Below, piece after piece: positions 25,745 to 33,889 of a DNA stretch of 64,000 bases. Positions within the stretch are counted from its first letter, which is position 1, and each line of letters starts with the position of its first letter. The DNA is from CABZJG01 sp902512685 (GTDB lineage Bacteria > Pseudomonadota > Alphaproteobacteria > Rhodobacterales > Rhodobacteraceae): the NCBI GenBank assembly GCA_051201605.1, contig CP179201.1, positions 1,612,001 through 1,676,000 on the forward strand, in the 5' to 3' direction. The position numbers were made by a program, and so were the translations under genes. The notes under the pieces are model-generated. The model was not told where the DNA came from, did not search any database, and saw only the letters and a program-made list of their open reading frames with translations.

Positions 25745-26597
25745 TGATTTTTGGTTTCTCTAATAAGGTTTCTGGGACGGGTGGGCGCATGTTCAATGCG
25801 TGATGAGGTCTGATCTGGTTGTATTGCCGGAGCCAAACATTGATAGCGACCTGGGCTTGCCGTGTGGTGTGGAACCATTCAGCGTTGAGGACTTCTTTTC
25901 GCAAGGTGCCGTTAAAGCGTTCGTTGTATCCATTTTCCCAAGGGCTGCCTGGATAGATTTGCATTGGTTTGATGCCGATCCTTTTCAGCCAGTCCTGTAG
26001 ATGCGTGGCAATAAACTCGGGTCCGTTGTCAGAGCGAATAAACTCTGGCTTACCATGTTTGATCAGCAGCGGGTGCAGTGTCTCCAAAACATCATGCGCA
26101 TTCATTTTGGGCCGCACTGCTACGCAGAGCGCTTCACGGGTGTATTCATCTAGAACCGTGAACATTTTATAGCTGCGCCCATTGCTAAGCTTATCGTGCA
26201 CAAAGTCGATCGCCCAAATATGGTTCGGATGTGTGGGCCACAGCCTGATGATGGAACTGTCTTTGTGATAAAGCCGTTTGCGCTTCTTGTGCCGGCGCGG
26301 CAGCTGTAAACCTTCTTCGTTCCATAAGCGCTCTATCCTCTTGTGGTTAACACGCCAGCCTTCTATGCGCAGCAGGGCTGTGACTTTCCTATAGCCATAA
26401 CACCCATATTGCTTGGCCAGCCGGATCATCGCCAAGCGTAGTTCGGTATCATCTGTGGGTTTGGCTTGATAGCGCAGACTTGAGCGGGCTACATCCAGAA
26501 CAGCGCAAGCACGCCGCTCAGAAATATCCAGCTTTTGACGCGTATGAATAACAGCCTGACGAAGCTGAGCCCGCGTCAGGCCCGCGGCTTTAGATGA
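25731..26597 (-). CDS. IS3-family transposase OrfB (DDE integrase-like)
   Basis: The open frame carries the retroviral-integrase-like core. An HTH_21-like YGCYGYRKVTALL segment comes first, then the DDE triad: WAIDFVHDKL (first Asp), FIRSDNGPEFIA (second Asp) and SPWENGYNERFN (Glu, about 35 residues later). The end reads RPHHALNMRPPVPE. The frame is open from 26597 but has no ATG or GTG before 26435, so production as an OrfAB fusion by minus-one frameshift near 26577-26597 is likely. The stop overlaps the terminal inverted repeat. It looks intact. Confidence 0.88.
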   Translation of the reverse strand, partial: SSKAAGLTRAQLRQAVIHTRQKLDISERRACAVLDVARSSLRYQAKPTDDTELRLAMIRLAKQYGCYGYRKVTALLRIEGWRVNHKRIERLWNEEGLQLPRRHKKRKRLYHKDSSIIRLWPTHPNHIWAIDFVHDKLSNGRSYKMFTVLDEYTREALCVAVRPKMNAHDVLETLHPLLIKHGKPEFIRSDNGPEFIATHLQDWLKRIGIKPMQIYPGSPWENGYNERFNGTLRKEVLNAEWFHTTRQAQVAINVWLRQYNQIRPHHALNMRPPVPETLLEKPKINGRI

Positions 26598-26863
26598 TCA
26601 AGGCTCTCCTTCAGGATCACCTTGTCTAACTGCAAGTCAGCGACGATCTTCTTCAAGCGCTCGTTTTCTTTCTTGAGCAATTTCATCTCAGAAACCTGTG
26701 AACGAGAAAGACCTCCAAACTTCTTGCGCCAGTAATAATAACTCTTATCTGAAATCCCAGCTTTGCGACACGCACTCAAAACGTCCAAACCATCGTGCAA
26801 ATGAACATCAATCTCGCGTAACAACTTCAACACATCTTCATCAGAATAACGCTTCCGAGCCAT
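26576..26863 (-). CDS. IS3-family transposase OrfA
   Basis: A 95-residue helix-turn-helix protein (YSDEDVLKLLREIDVHLHDG, then KAGISDKSYYYWRKKFGG) with a leucine-zipper-like tail (LLKKENERLKKIVADLQLDK). It binds the element's ends and forms the N-terminal part of the OrfAB transposase. The ATG at 26863 lies 40 bases inside the right terminal repeat, as expected for this family. Confidence 0.88.
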   Translation of the reverse strand: MARKRYSDEDVLKLLREIDVHLHDGLDVLSACRKAGISDKSYYYWRKKFGGLSRSQVSEMKLLKKENERLKKIVADLQLDKVILKESLDHLKPRA

Positions 26864-26933
26864 GTTTCCTTACTCCCTTTGCCAAAATATACTGGCACAG
26901 TTCTAGGGGGCTAAGACAATAGGGTTTTAGCTT

Positions 26934-27212
26934 TCACAGCGTCTGCTTGAGATTTCGATAGAAATTTTCATGAGACCCGAGAGCGAGCAGCGTTAGTGTC
27001 AAAACTTCATCTTCATAGATGTACGCTAAAAGGTTCAGTTGATTGACCATTTTAAATTTGTAGACGTGGACGCCACCTAGATCTCCAGATTTACGATCAC
27101 CAATGAGTGGGTCCTGCATGAGAATCTGCACAGCCTTGTCCAAATCAGACTTCTGGTTCAGGTGCAGCTTTTTAACGGCTTTCGCAAACTGCCGAGACTG
27201 AAGGACTTTCAT
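26934..27212 (-). CDS. RelE/ParE-family toxin
   Basis: A 92-residue protein (MKVLQSRQFAKAVKKLHLNQ, then VHVYKFKMVNQLNLLAYIYE and LALGSHENFYRNLK) with the RelE/ParE fold pattern and the common 'LG.HenFYr.lk' ending. Such toxins cleave mRNA on the ribosome or poison gyrase; which applies here is not visible. It starts three bases after the antitoxin stop, in antitoxin-first order. Its 3' end is only 16 bases from the insertion element. Confidence 0.82.
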   Translation of the reverse strand: MKVLQSRQFAKAVKKLHLNQKSDLDKAVQILMQDPLIGDRKSGDLGGVHVYKFKMVNQLNLLAYIYEDEVLTLTLLALGSHENFYRNLKQTL

Positions 27213-27215
27213 CTT

Positions 27216-27434
27216 TTATCCAAACTCGTAAGGCGTGACGTCTCCACTGAGAACTTCTCGCTGCGCCAATAAGATTTCTTTAATAAAGCTATAGGGCAAA
27301 TCAGGGTTTTCCTCTGAAATTTTCCCGATCGTGGACCAGTATTCGATCTGCTTGGCGGTTGAGCGATGATATACATCGCCATAGTGACGCGCCTGCTTGA
27401 TCAGCTCATCAGACAGTTTTACGGATTGGGGCAT
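27216..27434 (-). CDS. ParD-like antitoxin
   Basis: A 72-residue protein, MPQSVKLSDELIKQARHYGD, then HRSTAKQIEYWSTIGKISEE. This matches the ParD-like antitoxin family with a ribbon-helix-helix-like start and 'rS.akQieyW..iGki..'. It should bind and silence the toxin encoded just downstream and repress its own promoter. A GGAG ribosome site precedes the ATG on the minus strand (27440-27443). The pair lies just outside the IS element and may be part of the island edge. Confidence 0.82.
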   Translation of the reverse strand: MPQSVKLSDELIKQARHYGDVYHRSTAKQIEYWSTIGKISEENPDLPYSFIKEILLAQREVLSGDVTPYEFG

Positions 27435-27709
27435 GGAAATCTCCTTTGCGCCATAGTGTCGCGAATGGTTGCAAAATGCAACATAAAGATGATGTATGCC
27501 AAGAAAGGCTACTGGTAGTTCAGCTTGCTCTGGATTACTTTACAGTAAATAACCATCCAGTCTTGATTTAATCTCATAAGCGACAAAAACATCCTTGAAG
27601 TGGATACGAAGGTGACTTCTACATGGTAGCGATGGCTTTGCTAGCGCTTCTATCTAAAACCGAGTTATATAAATCGAAATAAAAATATTTAGCCAGCAGA
27701 CTTTTATCT

Positions 27710-27859
27710 TTAATTGAATGGTTGCAGCCACGATTTTTTGTAACCCAATATGATCCAACTAAGCGGTGTGAATTTGATCAGTAGGTAATATAAGAAGACG
27801 CTCACAACAAATGCCCCCAAAACTGCACCAATTAACACCTGAAATTGTGACAAACCCAT
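27710..27859 (-). CDS. Possible small single-span membrane protein
   Basis: A 49-codon frame in the 480-base gap between the antitoxin and the P450 gene. The product has a hydrophobic stretch of about 22 residues (VLIGAVLGAFVVSVFLYYLL) between short polar ends, as expected for a one-pass membrane protein. No clear ribosome-binding site is visible and I recognise no family. The rest of the gap (27435-27709 and 27860-27914) shows nothing definite. Confidence 0.35.
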   Translation of the reverse strand: MGLSQFQVLIGAVLGAFVVSVFLYYLLIKFTPLSWIILGYKKSWLQPFN

Positions 27860-27914
27860 AAGGTTTTCAAGCAGTTTCCGTGATTTTTAAGCTTATGATT
27901 TGCCTTTTTCTGAC

Positions 27915-29126
27915 CTAAGTTGGATCGAGGGTTGCGGGTAAATTTAAAAAACCCCGAAAGCGAATACGCGGCGAAATTTCAGCCCCTTCAAACAGCGTAT
28001 AGTTTGGGAATCGACGAAGAAAACTTTCTAATGCGATCTTCGCTTCCAACCGCGCGAGTGTCAGACCTACACAGGTATGGGGCCCTGCCGAAAACCCTAG
28101 ATGCCGCTTGGCATTGGTACGCTGAATATCAAATTCATCGGGTTTGGGAAATACATCTGGGTCACGGTTCGCGGCGCCAATACACAAATGAATAAGTGTA
28201 TCTTTGTCCAGTAAGACACCATCGAGTTCGATTTGTTTTGACGTTTGCCGGTTTCCAAATTGGTTCGGAGATTGAGTTCGTAGAACTTCTTCGACAGCGG
28301 TATCAATTAAGTTAGGATGAGCAACAAGGAGCACTTTTTGCTTGGGATTGCTCCAAAGCATATGAAGTGCACTTCCTATCAAATTTGTCGTCGTTTCATG
28401 TCCTGCATTCAAAATAAAAATACAGTTCTGCAACAATTCAGTTTCCGATAATTCTTGATTGTCTTGTGCCTGTATTAGGCGGGTCAAAACATCGGTCTCG
28501 AGATCTTTGGGGGCTTTTTTTCGTCTGGAAACAAGCCCCTTGAGATAGTTCTTGAATTCGCAGACGGCTGCATTGCCTTTTTCTAATTGACTGGTGGTCA
28601 AATTGGGCTCTAAAGCCCCGAGGATTGCCAAAGACCAGTCTCGCAATGGCTCACGCTCTTCCATTGGTATTGCGAGTAAATTCCCAATAATTTGAATTGG
28701 AATTTTACTGGCATAATCATCAATTAAATCAACTTCCTGCGTTTTGGCGGATTTCAGTTCTAACTCATCCAATAGAGCAATGACTGTTGCCTCTAACCCT
28801 TCTTTCATGCCTTGAATGGCTCGCGGGTTTAAAGCTGCGGTCATTATTTTGCGCACTCGGGTATGCAGTGGTGGGTCATTAAAAACCAGAGATGTAGTGT
28901 GGTGTTCAAAGAGTGCAGAGCCAACACCAAATTTTGGGCCAAAAGCTAGTTTTTTATCCGAAACAAAAGTGTTAACATCCTTGTAAATCAAGTTTAAAAG
29001 AGCATGCTTTGAAACAATGACAGAGCCATCATTTTGGGGCAATACAGAGGGGCCCTCTAAAAGGTCCTTGTAGAAAGGATATGGGTTTTCAAAAAAACCG
29101 TCTGGAATTCTAGATAAGTCAAACAT
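27915..29126 (-). CDS. Cytochrome P450
   Basis: A 403-residue soluble bacterial P450 monooxygenase. Family marks are FNDPPLHTRVRK (about residue 82), the I-helix oxygen-binding motif AGHETTT (241-247) and the heme loop FSAGPHTCVGLTLAR with the ligand Cys at residue 352. An EVLR K-helix motif is present. Substrate is unknown. No ferredoxin or reductase gene adjoins it, so electron partners must be elsewhere. A perfect TTAACGTTAA palindrome lies four bases upstream of the start (29131-29140). Confidence 0.93.
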   Translation of the reverse strand: MFDLSRIPDGFFENPYPFYKDLLEGPSVLPQNDGSVIVSKHALLNLIYKDVNTFVSDKKLAFGPKFGVGSALFEHHTTSLVFNDPPLHTRVRKIMTAALNPRAIQGMKEGLEATVIALLDELELKSAKTQEVDLIDDYASKIPIQIIGNLLAIPMEEREPLRDWSLAILGALEPNLTTSQLEKGNAAVCEFKNYLKGLVSRRKKAPKDLETDVLTRLIQAQDNQELSETELLQNCIFILNAGHETTTNLIGSALHMLWSNPKQKVLLVAHPNLIDTAVEEVLRTQSPNQFGNRQTSKQIELDGVLLDKDTLIHLCIGAANRDPDVFPKPDEFDIQRTNAKRHLGFSAGPHTCVGLTLARLEAKIALESFLRRFPNYTLFEGAEISPRIRFRGFLNLPATLDPT

Positions 29127-29350
29127 GTTTTTAACGTTAACCGACCTGCTCTATACAGAGACTAAAGCAGAATTAGGCGGCCGTCTATAAATCTTATCCA
29201 GCAGTATTTTTGAAAGCAGTTGATAGACCCAGTTGTTCCGATTATCTATTTTAAGAGGAATTAGGAATTTGGTGCTGCTGCCAAAAAACACCCGCCAAAA
29301 GAACGCCTGATGCAAGACTAGAGTACGGTTTTATTTGAAGGAGAGTTATA

Positions 29351-30208
29351 ATGTCCAATTTTGTTGCGCTGCTTGGTACCAAAGGTGGCCCTGCGATTAA
29401 TCCGGGCTCTAATATGCCAACATCTAACCTTCTTAATTTGGATGGGCAGAAGATAGTCGTTGATTGCGGCCTGGGGGTTGCGCGCGGGCTCACCAACCAA
29501 GGCATGCACTTAAAAGAACTAAGTTTGATTTTCATTACACATTTGCATTCCGATCATTATCTTGAACTTGGCCCGCTTCTGCACACTGCTTGGACAGCGG
29601 GGCTTAAAACCAATTTGGATGTTTATGGCCCTGTGGGATTGGATGTTTATTGGCAGGGGTTTCTAGCATCAATGAAAAGCGATATAGATCTACGGATTGA
29701 GGACGAAGGGCGCCCCGATATCCGCGAGTTGGTGCGGTTTCATATTATCGACCAACCCGACGTTGTTACACTGGGTGATTTACATGTAACGGCTCTGCGC
29801 ACATTGCACCCGCCGTTGATTGATACATTTGCGCTGTCTTTTAAATCTACAACGAACCATGTTGTGTTTGGTGGAGACACTGCATTTTTACCTGAGCTTG
29901 CAGAGTTTGCAAAAGGAGCTGATTTGCTTATTCACGAAGCGATGTTGGAAGATGCGATTATTCCTTTGGTGAAAAGGGTTGGCAACGGCGATGACCGGCT
30001 GTTGAAGCATTTGTATGCATCACATACATCAGCGTCGGATGCGGCCAAAATTGCTGCTTTGGCTGAGGTAAAAATGCTTGCGCTTAATCATCTCATTCCG
30101 ACGGACGATCCGGACTTTACAATTGAACATTGGCATGAGGCCGTAAAGCCCCATTGGGCGGGGCAATTTTTCTTAGGCGCTGATGGCTTGAGGATTGAGT
30201 TGAGTTGA
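29351..30208 (+). CDS. Metallo-beta-lactamase-fold hydrolase (RNase Z-like)
   Basis: A 285-residue MBL-fold protein. The zinc motif is FITHLHSDHYLELGPL (H-x-H-x-D-H, about residues 59-74), with VFGGDTAF (Asp), DLLIHEAM and late histidines (YASHTSA, LALNHLIP). The arrangement resembles the RNase Z/arylsulfatase-like subgroup, but it lacks the clear exosite of true tRNase Z, so the substrate is uncertain. A strong GAAGGAGAG ribosome site lies at 29337-29345. It is divergent from the P450 gene. Confidence 0.85.
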   Translation: MSNFVALLGTKGGPAINPGSNMPTSNLLNLDGQKIVVDCGLGVARGLTNQGMHLKELSLIFITHLHSDHYLELGPLLHTAWTAGLKTNLDVYGPVGLDVYWQGFLASMKSDIDLRIEDEGRPDIRELVRFHIIDQPDVVTLGDLHVTALRTLHPPLIDTFALSFKSTTNHVVFGGDTAFLPELAEFAKGADLLIHEAMLEDAIIPLVKRVGNGDDRLLKHLYASHTSASDAAKIAALAEVKMLALNHLIPTDDPDFTIEHWHEAVKPHWAGQFFLGADGLRIELS

Positions 30209-30299
30209 GAAGTGATAACTATGTCTTGTTTTATTTAGAGTCTTTAAAATCACTAGCCATATGTGATGCCATTTTGTGAGACATAATTTTGCAGAAATA

Positions 30300-31202
30300 T
30301 TATATATTTGTTGGAGTAAGAACACGAAGAGGCCTTTTGCCCAGTGTTAGTTTTACGGGCAACTCACCTAAAAACTCACCATCGCCGTAAACGAGTTTTG
30401 ACCAGGAATCTTTGCTTAGGTTATCAATTTCGCATTGTGCAAAATAACTGTTAGTCACTTTTGGATGGGAGAGGTGCTTTCCTGAAATTGCCCTGTTTAG
30501 AAGATTAACGGCTGACAGTCTTGTAACAGAGCTTGCAGATAAAACATTCAATAAATCGGGCTCTTGTCTTGCAAGCGGCGCAATGAAAATTCCGCCTCCT
30601 GTATATTCGGTTGCAGCGCCTGCAATAATCAAGTTCTCTTGGCGGGTCTTTTTACCGTCTGTATTCAATTGGTAGCTATGGCACTTCAAATTTATAAAAC
30701 AAAGTAATGAGGCCAAGGTGTATAATATCCTGCCGTGCAGAAATGGTATTTTTGATGCGCGAAAAGCGGCCTCACTGAGCAGGCCGACGCCGGCGCATGT
30801 CAATGTGATCCTCGAGTGGTTTGAAAATTCAACCGACGCATATCTTGCGTGGTGTATGATACCATTTTTTAGGGCTAGAACTGTGTCTTTTGCATTGTTA
30901 ATTTTTAAAGACGACGCAAAGTCGTTGCCGCGTCCAAGCGGCAATACAGTCATCAATCCACCTGTTTCAACTGCTTGTTGTGCAACGATGTTTTGAAGTC
31001 CATCACCGCCGCAAGAAACCACTATTTCACCTTTTAACATTGCGTCTTTGGCTGCTGAGCCAGAGTGTTCCGGTGAGCTTGCAACCAAGACCTGTGATTT
31101 GTTTGGGTCGGCAATTTCAGCAATGAGTTGTTGCTTTGCCTTCAGGCGCATCTTTCCCGACTTTGGATTTATCAAAAAAAGATATCTGTCACCTTGTTTC
31201 AT
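30300..31202 (-). CDS. Diacylglycerol-kinase-family lipid kinase
   Basis: A 300-residue protein of the YegS/DgkB-like catalytic family, which phosphorylates lipids such as diacylglycerol or related compounds at the membrane. FLINPKSGKM opens the fold. SCGGDGLQNIV is the nucleotide loop (usually GGDGT). LPLGRGNDFAS is the second motif. The C-terminal half forms the beta sandwich with YTGGGIFIAPLA. The Thr-to-Leu change in GGDG[T] is mildly unusual. It stands alone between the hydrolase and tpiA. Confidence 0.82.
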   Translation of the reverse strand: MKQGDRYLFLINPKSGKMRLKAKQQLIAEIADPNKSQVLVASSPEHSGSAAKDAMLKGEIVVSCGGDGLQNIVAQQAVETGGLMTVLPLGRGNDFASSLKINNAKDTVLALKNGIIHHARYASVEFSNHSRITLTCAGVGLLSEAAFRASKIPFLHGRILYTLASLLCFINLKCHSYQLNTDGKKTRQENLIIAGAATEYTGGGIFIAPLARQEPDLLNVLSASSVTRLSAVNLLNRAISGKHLSHPKVTNSYFAQCEIDNLSKDSWSKLVYGDGEFLGELPVKLTLGKRPLRVLTPTNI

Positions 31203-31348
31203 TAATACATGCCATTTTTCATTAGAACTGACAGGTAGGATAACCGAAAGCTGATGAAGTTAAAGAATTTTAACTTCTATTTTGCCTAAAGAGCAGAAGC
31301 GGGTTGGTCAAATTTTGCGGTAGCAACACAAACTAAGGTAGATAAAAA

Positions 31349-32089
31349 TCAAACAGTCGCCTCAAGCGCATGTATGATCGGTGAAAAATCCACCGGTGCC
31401 AAGCTGGCACCGCCAACCAAAGCGCCATCGACATTTTGCAGAGAAAATATTTCCTCTGCATTGCTTGCTTTTACAGACCCTCCATAAAGCAAAGGAACAT
31501 TATTGGCCGCCGAGTCAAATCTCTTGAGTAATGTGCGGCGGCAGAATTGATGCGCTTCAGTGATTTGCTCCAATGTAGGGATTTTACCAGTGCCAATTGC
31601 CCAAACCGGCTCATAAGCGACAACCATTCGAGAGGGATCAACCTTATCTGGAATTGACGCCTTTAATTGAGTTTCTAAAACCGCAATCGTTTCACCTGCT
31701 TCCCGCTGCTCAAGAGTTTCTCCAATGCACACCACTGCTGTTAAGCCTGCGCTTTGCGCCGCGGAAGTTTTGTCTCGCACGATAGCATCTGATTCATTAT
31801 GGTTTGCCCTTCGTTCAGAGTGCCCTAAAATAACTGCCTTTGCGCCACAATCAGCGATCATATTTGCGGAAATGTCTCCGGTATGGGCGCCGTGCTCAGC
31901 CGAATGACAATCCTGAGCACCAATTTTTAGCGATCTTGCAATTTCACAGGCTTTCGATAGCAGAGTGGCCGGTGGGCAAATCATAATATCAACGCGCGCG
32001 CTGTCATGAGCGGTGGCTAATTCTGCAATGTTTTCAAGGGAAACTTGAAGACCATTCATTTTCCAATTTCCAGCCACCATTTTTCTCAT
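31349..32089 (-). CDS. tpiA: Triosephosphate isomerase
   Basis: A 246-residue TIM barrel linking dihydroxyacetone phosphate and glyceraldehyde-3-phosphate in glycolysis and gluconeogenesis. The N-terminal MVAGNWKMNG (substrate-binding Asn and Lys), ILGHSERR (catalytic His), AYEPVWAIGTGK (catalytic Glu and mobile loop) and LLYGGSVK are all seen. I take the ATG at 32089 because a GAGG lies six bases upstream and the conserved core begins at once. A longer frame from 32215 would overlap the divergent oxygenase gene and has no family support. Confidence 0.93.
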   Translation of the reverse strand: MRKMVAGNWKMNGLQVSLENIAELATAHDSARVDIMICPPATLLSKACEIARSLKIGAQDCHSAEHGAHTGDISANMIADCGAKAVILGHSERRANHNESDAIVRDKTSAAQSAGLTAVVCIGETLEQREAGETIAVLETQLKASIPDKVDPSRMVVAYEPVWAIGTGKIPTLEQITEAHQFCRRTLLKRFDSAANNVPLLYGGSVKASNAEEIFSLQNVDGALVGGASLAPVDFSPIIHALEATV

Positions 32090-32105
32090 TTTTCGCCTCA
32101 TATAA

Positions 32106-32136
32106 TTTTTACTTTCACGGTCTTCTGTAGTAAAAA
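32106..32136. promoter_or_regulatory. Inverted repeat in the tpiA/oxygenase divergent promoter region
   Basis: TTTTTACT at 32106-32113 and its exact complement AGTAAAAA at 32129-32136, 15 bases apart, between two divergent starts (32089 and 32164). It could be an operator for either gene. AT-rich half-sites also arise by chance, so this is tentative. Confidence 0.3.
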
Positions 32137-32163
32137 TTGCCGTAATGAGCAAGGAAGGTAAGA

Positions 32164-33279
32164 ATGATACCACGGCTGGATGCGGGTTCATTAGAAAATT
32201 TAGAAGAAAAAGCACTAAATCGCCTGAAATGGGCAGTGCATGAATTGGGAATTTTAGTAATTACCAATACGCAACTGAGCGCTTATGACGTTACTGAGGT
32301 TATTAAAAGCTACCACTGTTTTTTCTCACAGGACAACACCCAAAAGCAAAGAGTAAGTATGGTCCGGACCGGCTCTAACAGAGGATGGGGCCCTGGACAA
32401 TCCGAGCAAGTCAACCCAAAGGCCAATCCAGACTATAAAGAAGTTTTTGATTGCGGCTTGGAATTGTTGCCCCAAGATCGGATGGCCGAATTATCTGTCT
32501 ATGCAGCCAATAGGTGGCCTGACCAGCCTGCCGATTTTGCGCCTATAGTGAAATCTTATTTTGAAAAATCTCTCAGTGTTGGTATGATTGTTTTAAGAGC
32601 GATTGCAGCGGCAACCGGGCGTGATGTCACCTATTTTGATGATAAATTTAGTAAGCCAATGGCTTTACTAAGAGGCAATTATTATCCACCGCGGCCTGTG
32701 GGGGCTGGCGCACTTGATTTTGGGATTGCGGCACATTCAGATTATGGATGTTTGACCCTTCTGGCAACTGATGGCCAACCCGGTTTGGAAGTTCAGATGC
32801 CTGATGGCACTTGGCAATCTCTTACAGTTTCACCAGGGGAATTTGTGATCAATTTTGGCGAAATGCTTGAAATGTGGACCGACGGGGATATCAAAGCGAC
32901 TATGCATCGTGTGCGCGGCAACGATGCGGAGCGTATTTCAATCCCAATGTTTTTAAATCCTAATTATGATACCAATGTCGCTCCGGCAGGGGAGGATAAG
33001 GTAATTTTGGCCGGTGAACATCTCAGTCGTAGATATAATGAAACTTATGTTCATTTGCAGAGCAAATGCCTACATGCCTTCGAATTTGATCGACTCTCCA
33101 CACCCGCAGGCTTCGGTCACGTTAGGATTTTTAAATTTAAAGCCAGATTCCAAGAGCGAAGTTTCGTAGTCAATCTCAGTTCCAAAAAGAAACATCTGCG
33201 CCATCGGTGCAATCATCACCCGCGCCTGACCTTGGGTCACAACCTCATCATGAGGATCAGCCGTCTCCACATAATCTAG
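32164..33279 (+). CDS. Isopenicillin-N-synthase-like Fe(II)/2-oxoglutarate oxygenase
   Basis: A 371-residue non-heme iron oxygenase. The facial triad is H-x-D in HSDYGCLTLLA (about residue 193) and the distal His in TMHRVRG (about 250), followed by ERIS, the R-x-S pair for the co-substrate. RGNYYPPRP is a family motif. The family normally ends soon after a 'RYNETYVHLQ' segment, at about residue 300 here. The remaining 72 residues are encoded on the antisense strand of the convergent HesB gene and look like read-through. The substrate is unknown. An AAGGAAGG ribosome site precedes the ATG. Confidence 0.82.
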   Translation: MIPRLDAGSLENLEEKALNRLKWAVHELGILVITNTQLSAYDVTEVIKSYHCFFSQDNTQKQRVSMVRTGSNRGWGPGQSEQVNPKANPDYKEVFDCGLELLPQDRMAELSVYAANRWPDQPADFAPIVKSYFEKSLSVGMIVLRAIAAATGRDVTYFDDKFSKPMALLRGNYYPPRPVGAGALDFGIAAHSDYGCLTLLATDGQPGLEVQMPDGTWQSLTVSPGEFVINFGEMLEMWTDGDIKATMHRVRGNDAERISIPMFLNPNYDTNVAPAGEDKVILAGEHLSRRYNETYVHLQSKCLHAFEFDRLSTPAGFGHVRIFKFKARFQERSFVVNLSSKKKHLRHRCNHHPRLTLGHNLIMRISRLHII

Positions 33280-33426
33280 GGTATATTCCATACCTGCGCA
33301 GCCGCCCTTTTTCACCCCAAGGCGTAATCCTAGGTGACCCTTTTCCTTCATGAGCTTTTCGATGTGTTCCTGTGCCCGAAGACTTAGGGTTACTGCATTT
33401 TTTGTTTCAGAGTGACCAAACATCAT
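33070..33426 (-). CDS. HesB/IscA-type iron-sulfur cluster carrier
   Basis: A 118-residue A-type carrier that holds an Fe-S cluster for delivery to apo-proteins. The three conserved cysteines are in KKGGCAGMEYTLDY and EACGCGESIKF. It follows the DUF59 protein by 20 bases, an arrangement common at the end of SUF operons in this order, so SufA is the likely role. Its last 210 bases are overlapped by the reading frame of the oxygenase on the other strand. Confidence 0.88.
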   Translation of the reverse strand: MMFGHSETKNAVTLSLRAQEHIEKLMKEKGHLGLRLGVKKGGCAGMEYTLDYVETADPHDEVVTQGQARVMIAPMAQMFLFGTEIDYETSLLESGFKFKNPNVTEACGCGESIKFEGM

Positions 33427-33446
33427 TACTGCTTTCGCGGGTGTGG

Positions 33447-33809
33447 TTACATAAAGCCCAGTTCAAGCCGGGCCTCATCGCTCATCATGTCCATGCCCCA
33501 AGGTGGCTCCCAAATAAGGTCCACATCAACCTGTTTTACGCCCGCAAGCGGTTCTATGGCTTCGCCCACCCAACCTGGCATTTCGCCGGCAACCGGGCAG
33601 CCCGGGGCGGTAAGAGACATTTTGATATTTACTTCGTTCTCTTCGTTTATTTCCACAGTGTAAATAAGTCCAAGATCGTAAATATTTACTGGAATTTCAG
33701 GATCATAGACGGTTCTGCAAGCCTCGACAACGGAATCATAAAGCGGATGGTCCGTGCTAGAAGGTGCAATCAAAGGCGCTCCTTCTAATTGTGTTTGGGG
33801 CTCATTCAT
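33447..33809 (-). CDS. DUF59/MIP18-type SUF system assembly protein (SufT-like)
   Basis: A 120-residue protein with the DUF59 core (ACRTVYDPEIPVNIYDLGLI, then MSLTAPGCPVAGEMPGWV). A Cys in 'TAPGCP' is the usual conserved residue. Such proteins help mature Fe-S clusters in SUF-dependent bacteria. It sits upstream of the HesB-type carrier in the same direction. The core sufBCDS genes are not in the window, so these two may be a satellite pair. Confidence 0.88.
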   Translation of the reverse strand: MNEPQTQLEGAPLIAPSSTDHPLYDSVVEACRTVYDPEIPVNIYDLGLIYTVEINEENEVNIKMSLTAPGCPVAGEMPGWVGEAIEPLAGVKQVDVDLIWEPPWGMDMMSDEARLELGFM

Positions 33810-33889
33810 GGGTTTTTCCTGTTTATTTCTCGACTATTTATATAAGTAATGCCGAACAATAGGTCTAGAGCGCGCCGAAAAATTTTTTG

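Larger units (their letters stand above)
25720..26918 (-). mobile_element. IS3-family insertion sequence, about 1.2 kb
   Basis: The element holds orfA and orfB of an IS3-type transposase in the usual minus-one frame arrangement. Its ends carry an imperfect inverted repeat: TGTCTAGCCCCCTA at 25720-25733 and, inverted, TGTCTTAGCCCCCTA at 26904-26918. The length (about 1,199 bases) is normal for the family. The bases just outside (left ...CCTCG, right AATAG...) are not a direct repeat, so the target duplication is missing and a deletion or rearrangement beside the element is likely. It separates a recombinase remnant from a toxin-antitoxin pair. Confidence 0.85.

Noticed and set aside
26577..26597. 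A defect in the insertion element between orfA and orfB
   Set aside because: The two frames are offset by minus one, which is the normal frameshift arrangement of IS3-family elements, not a lesion.
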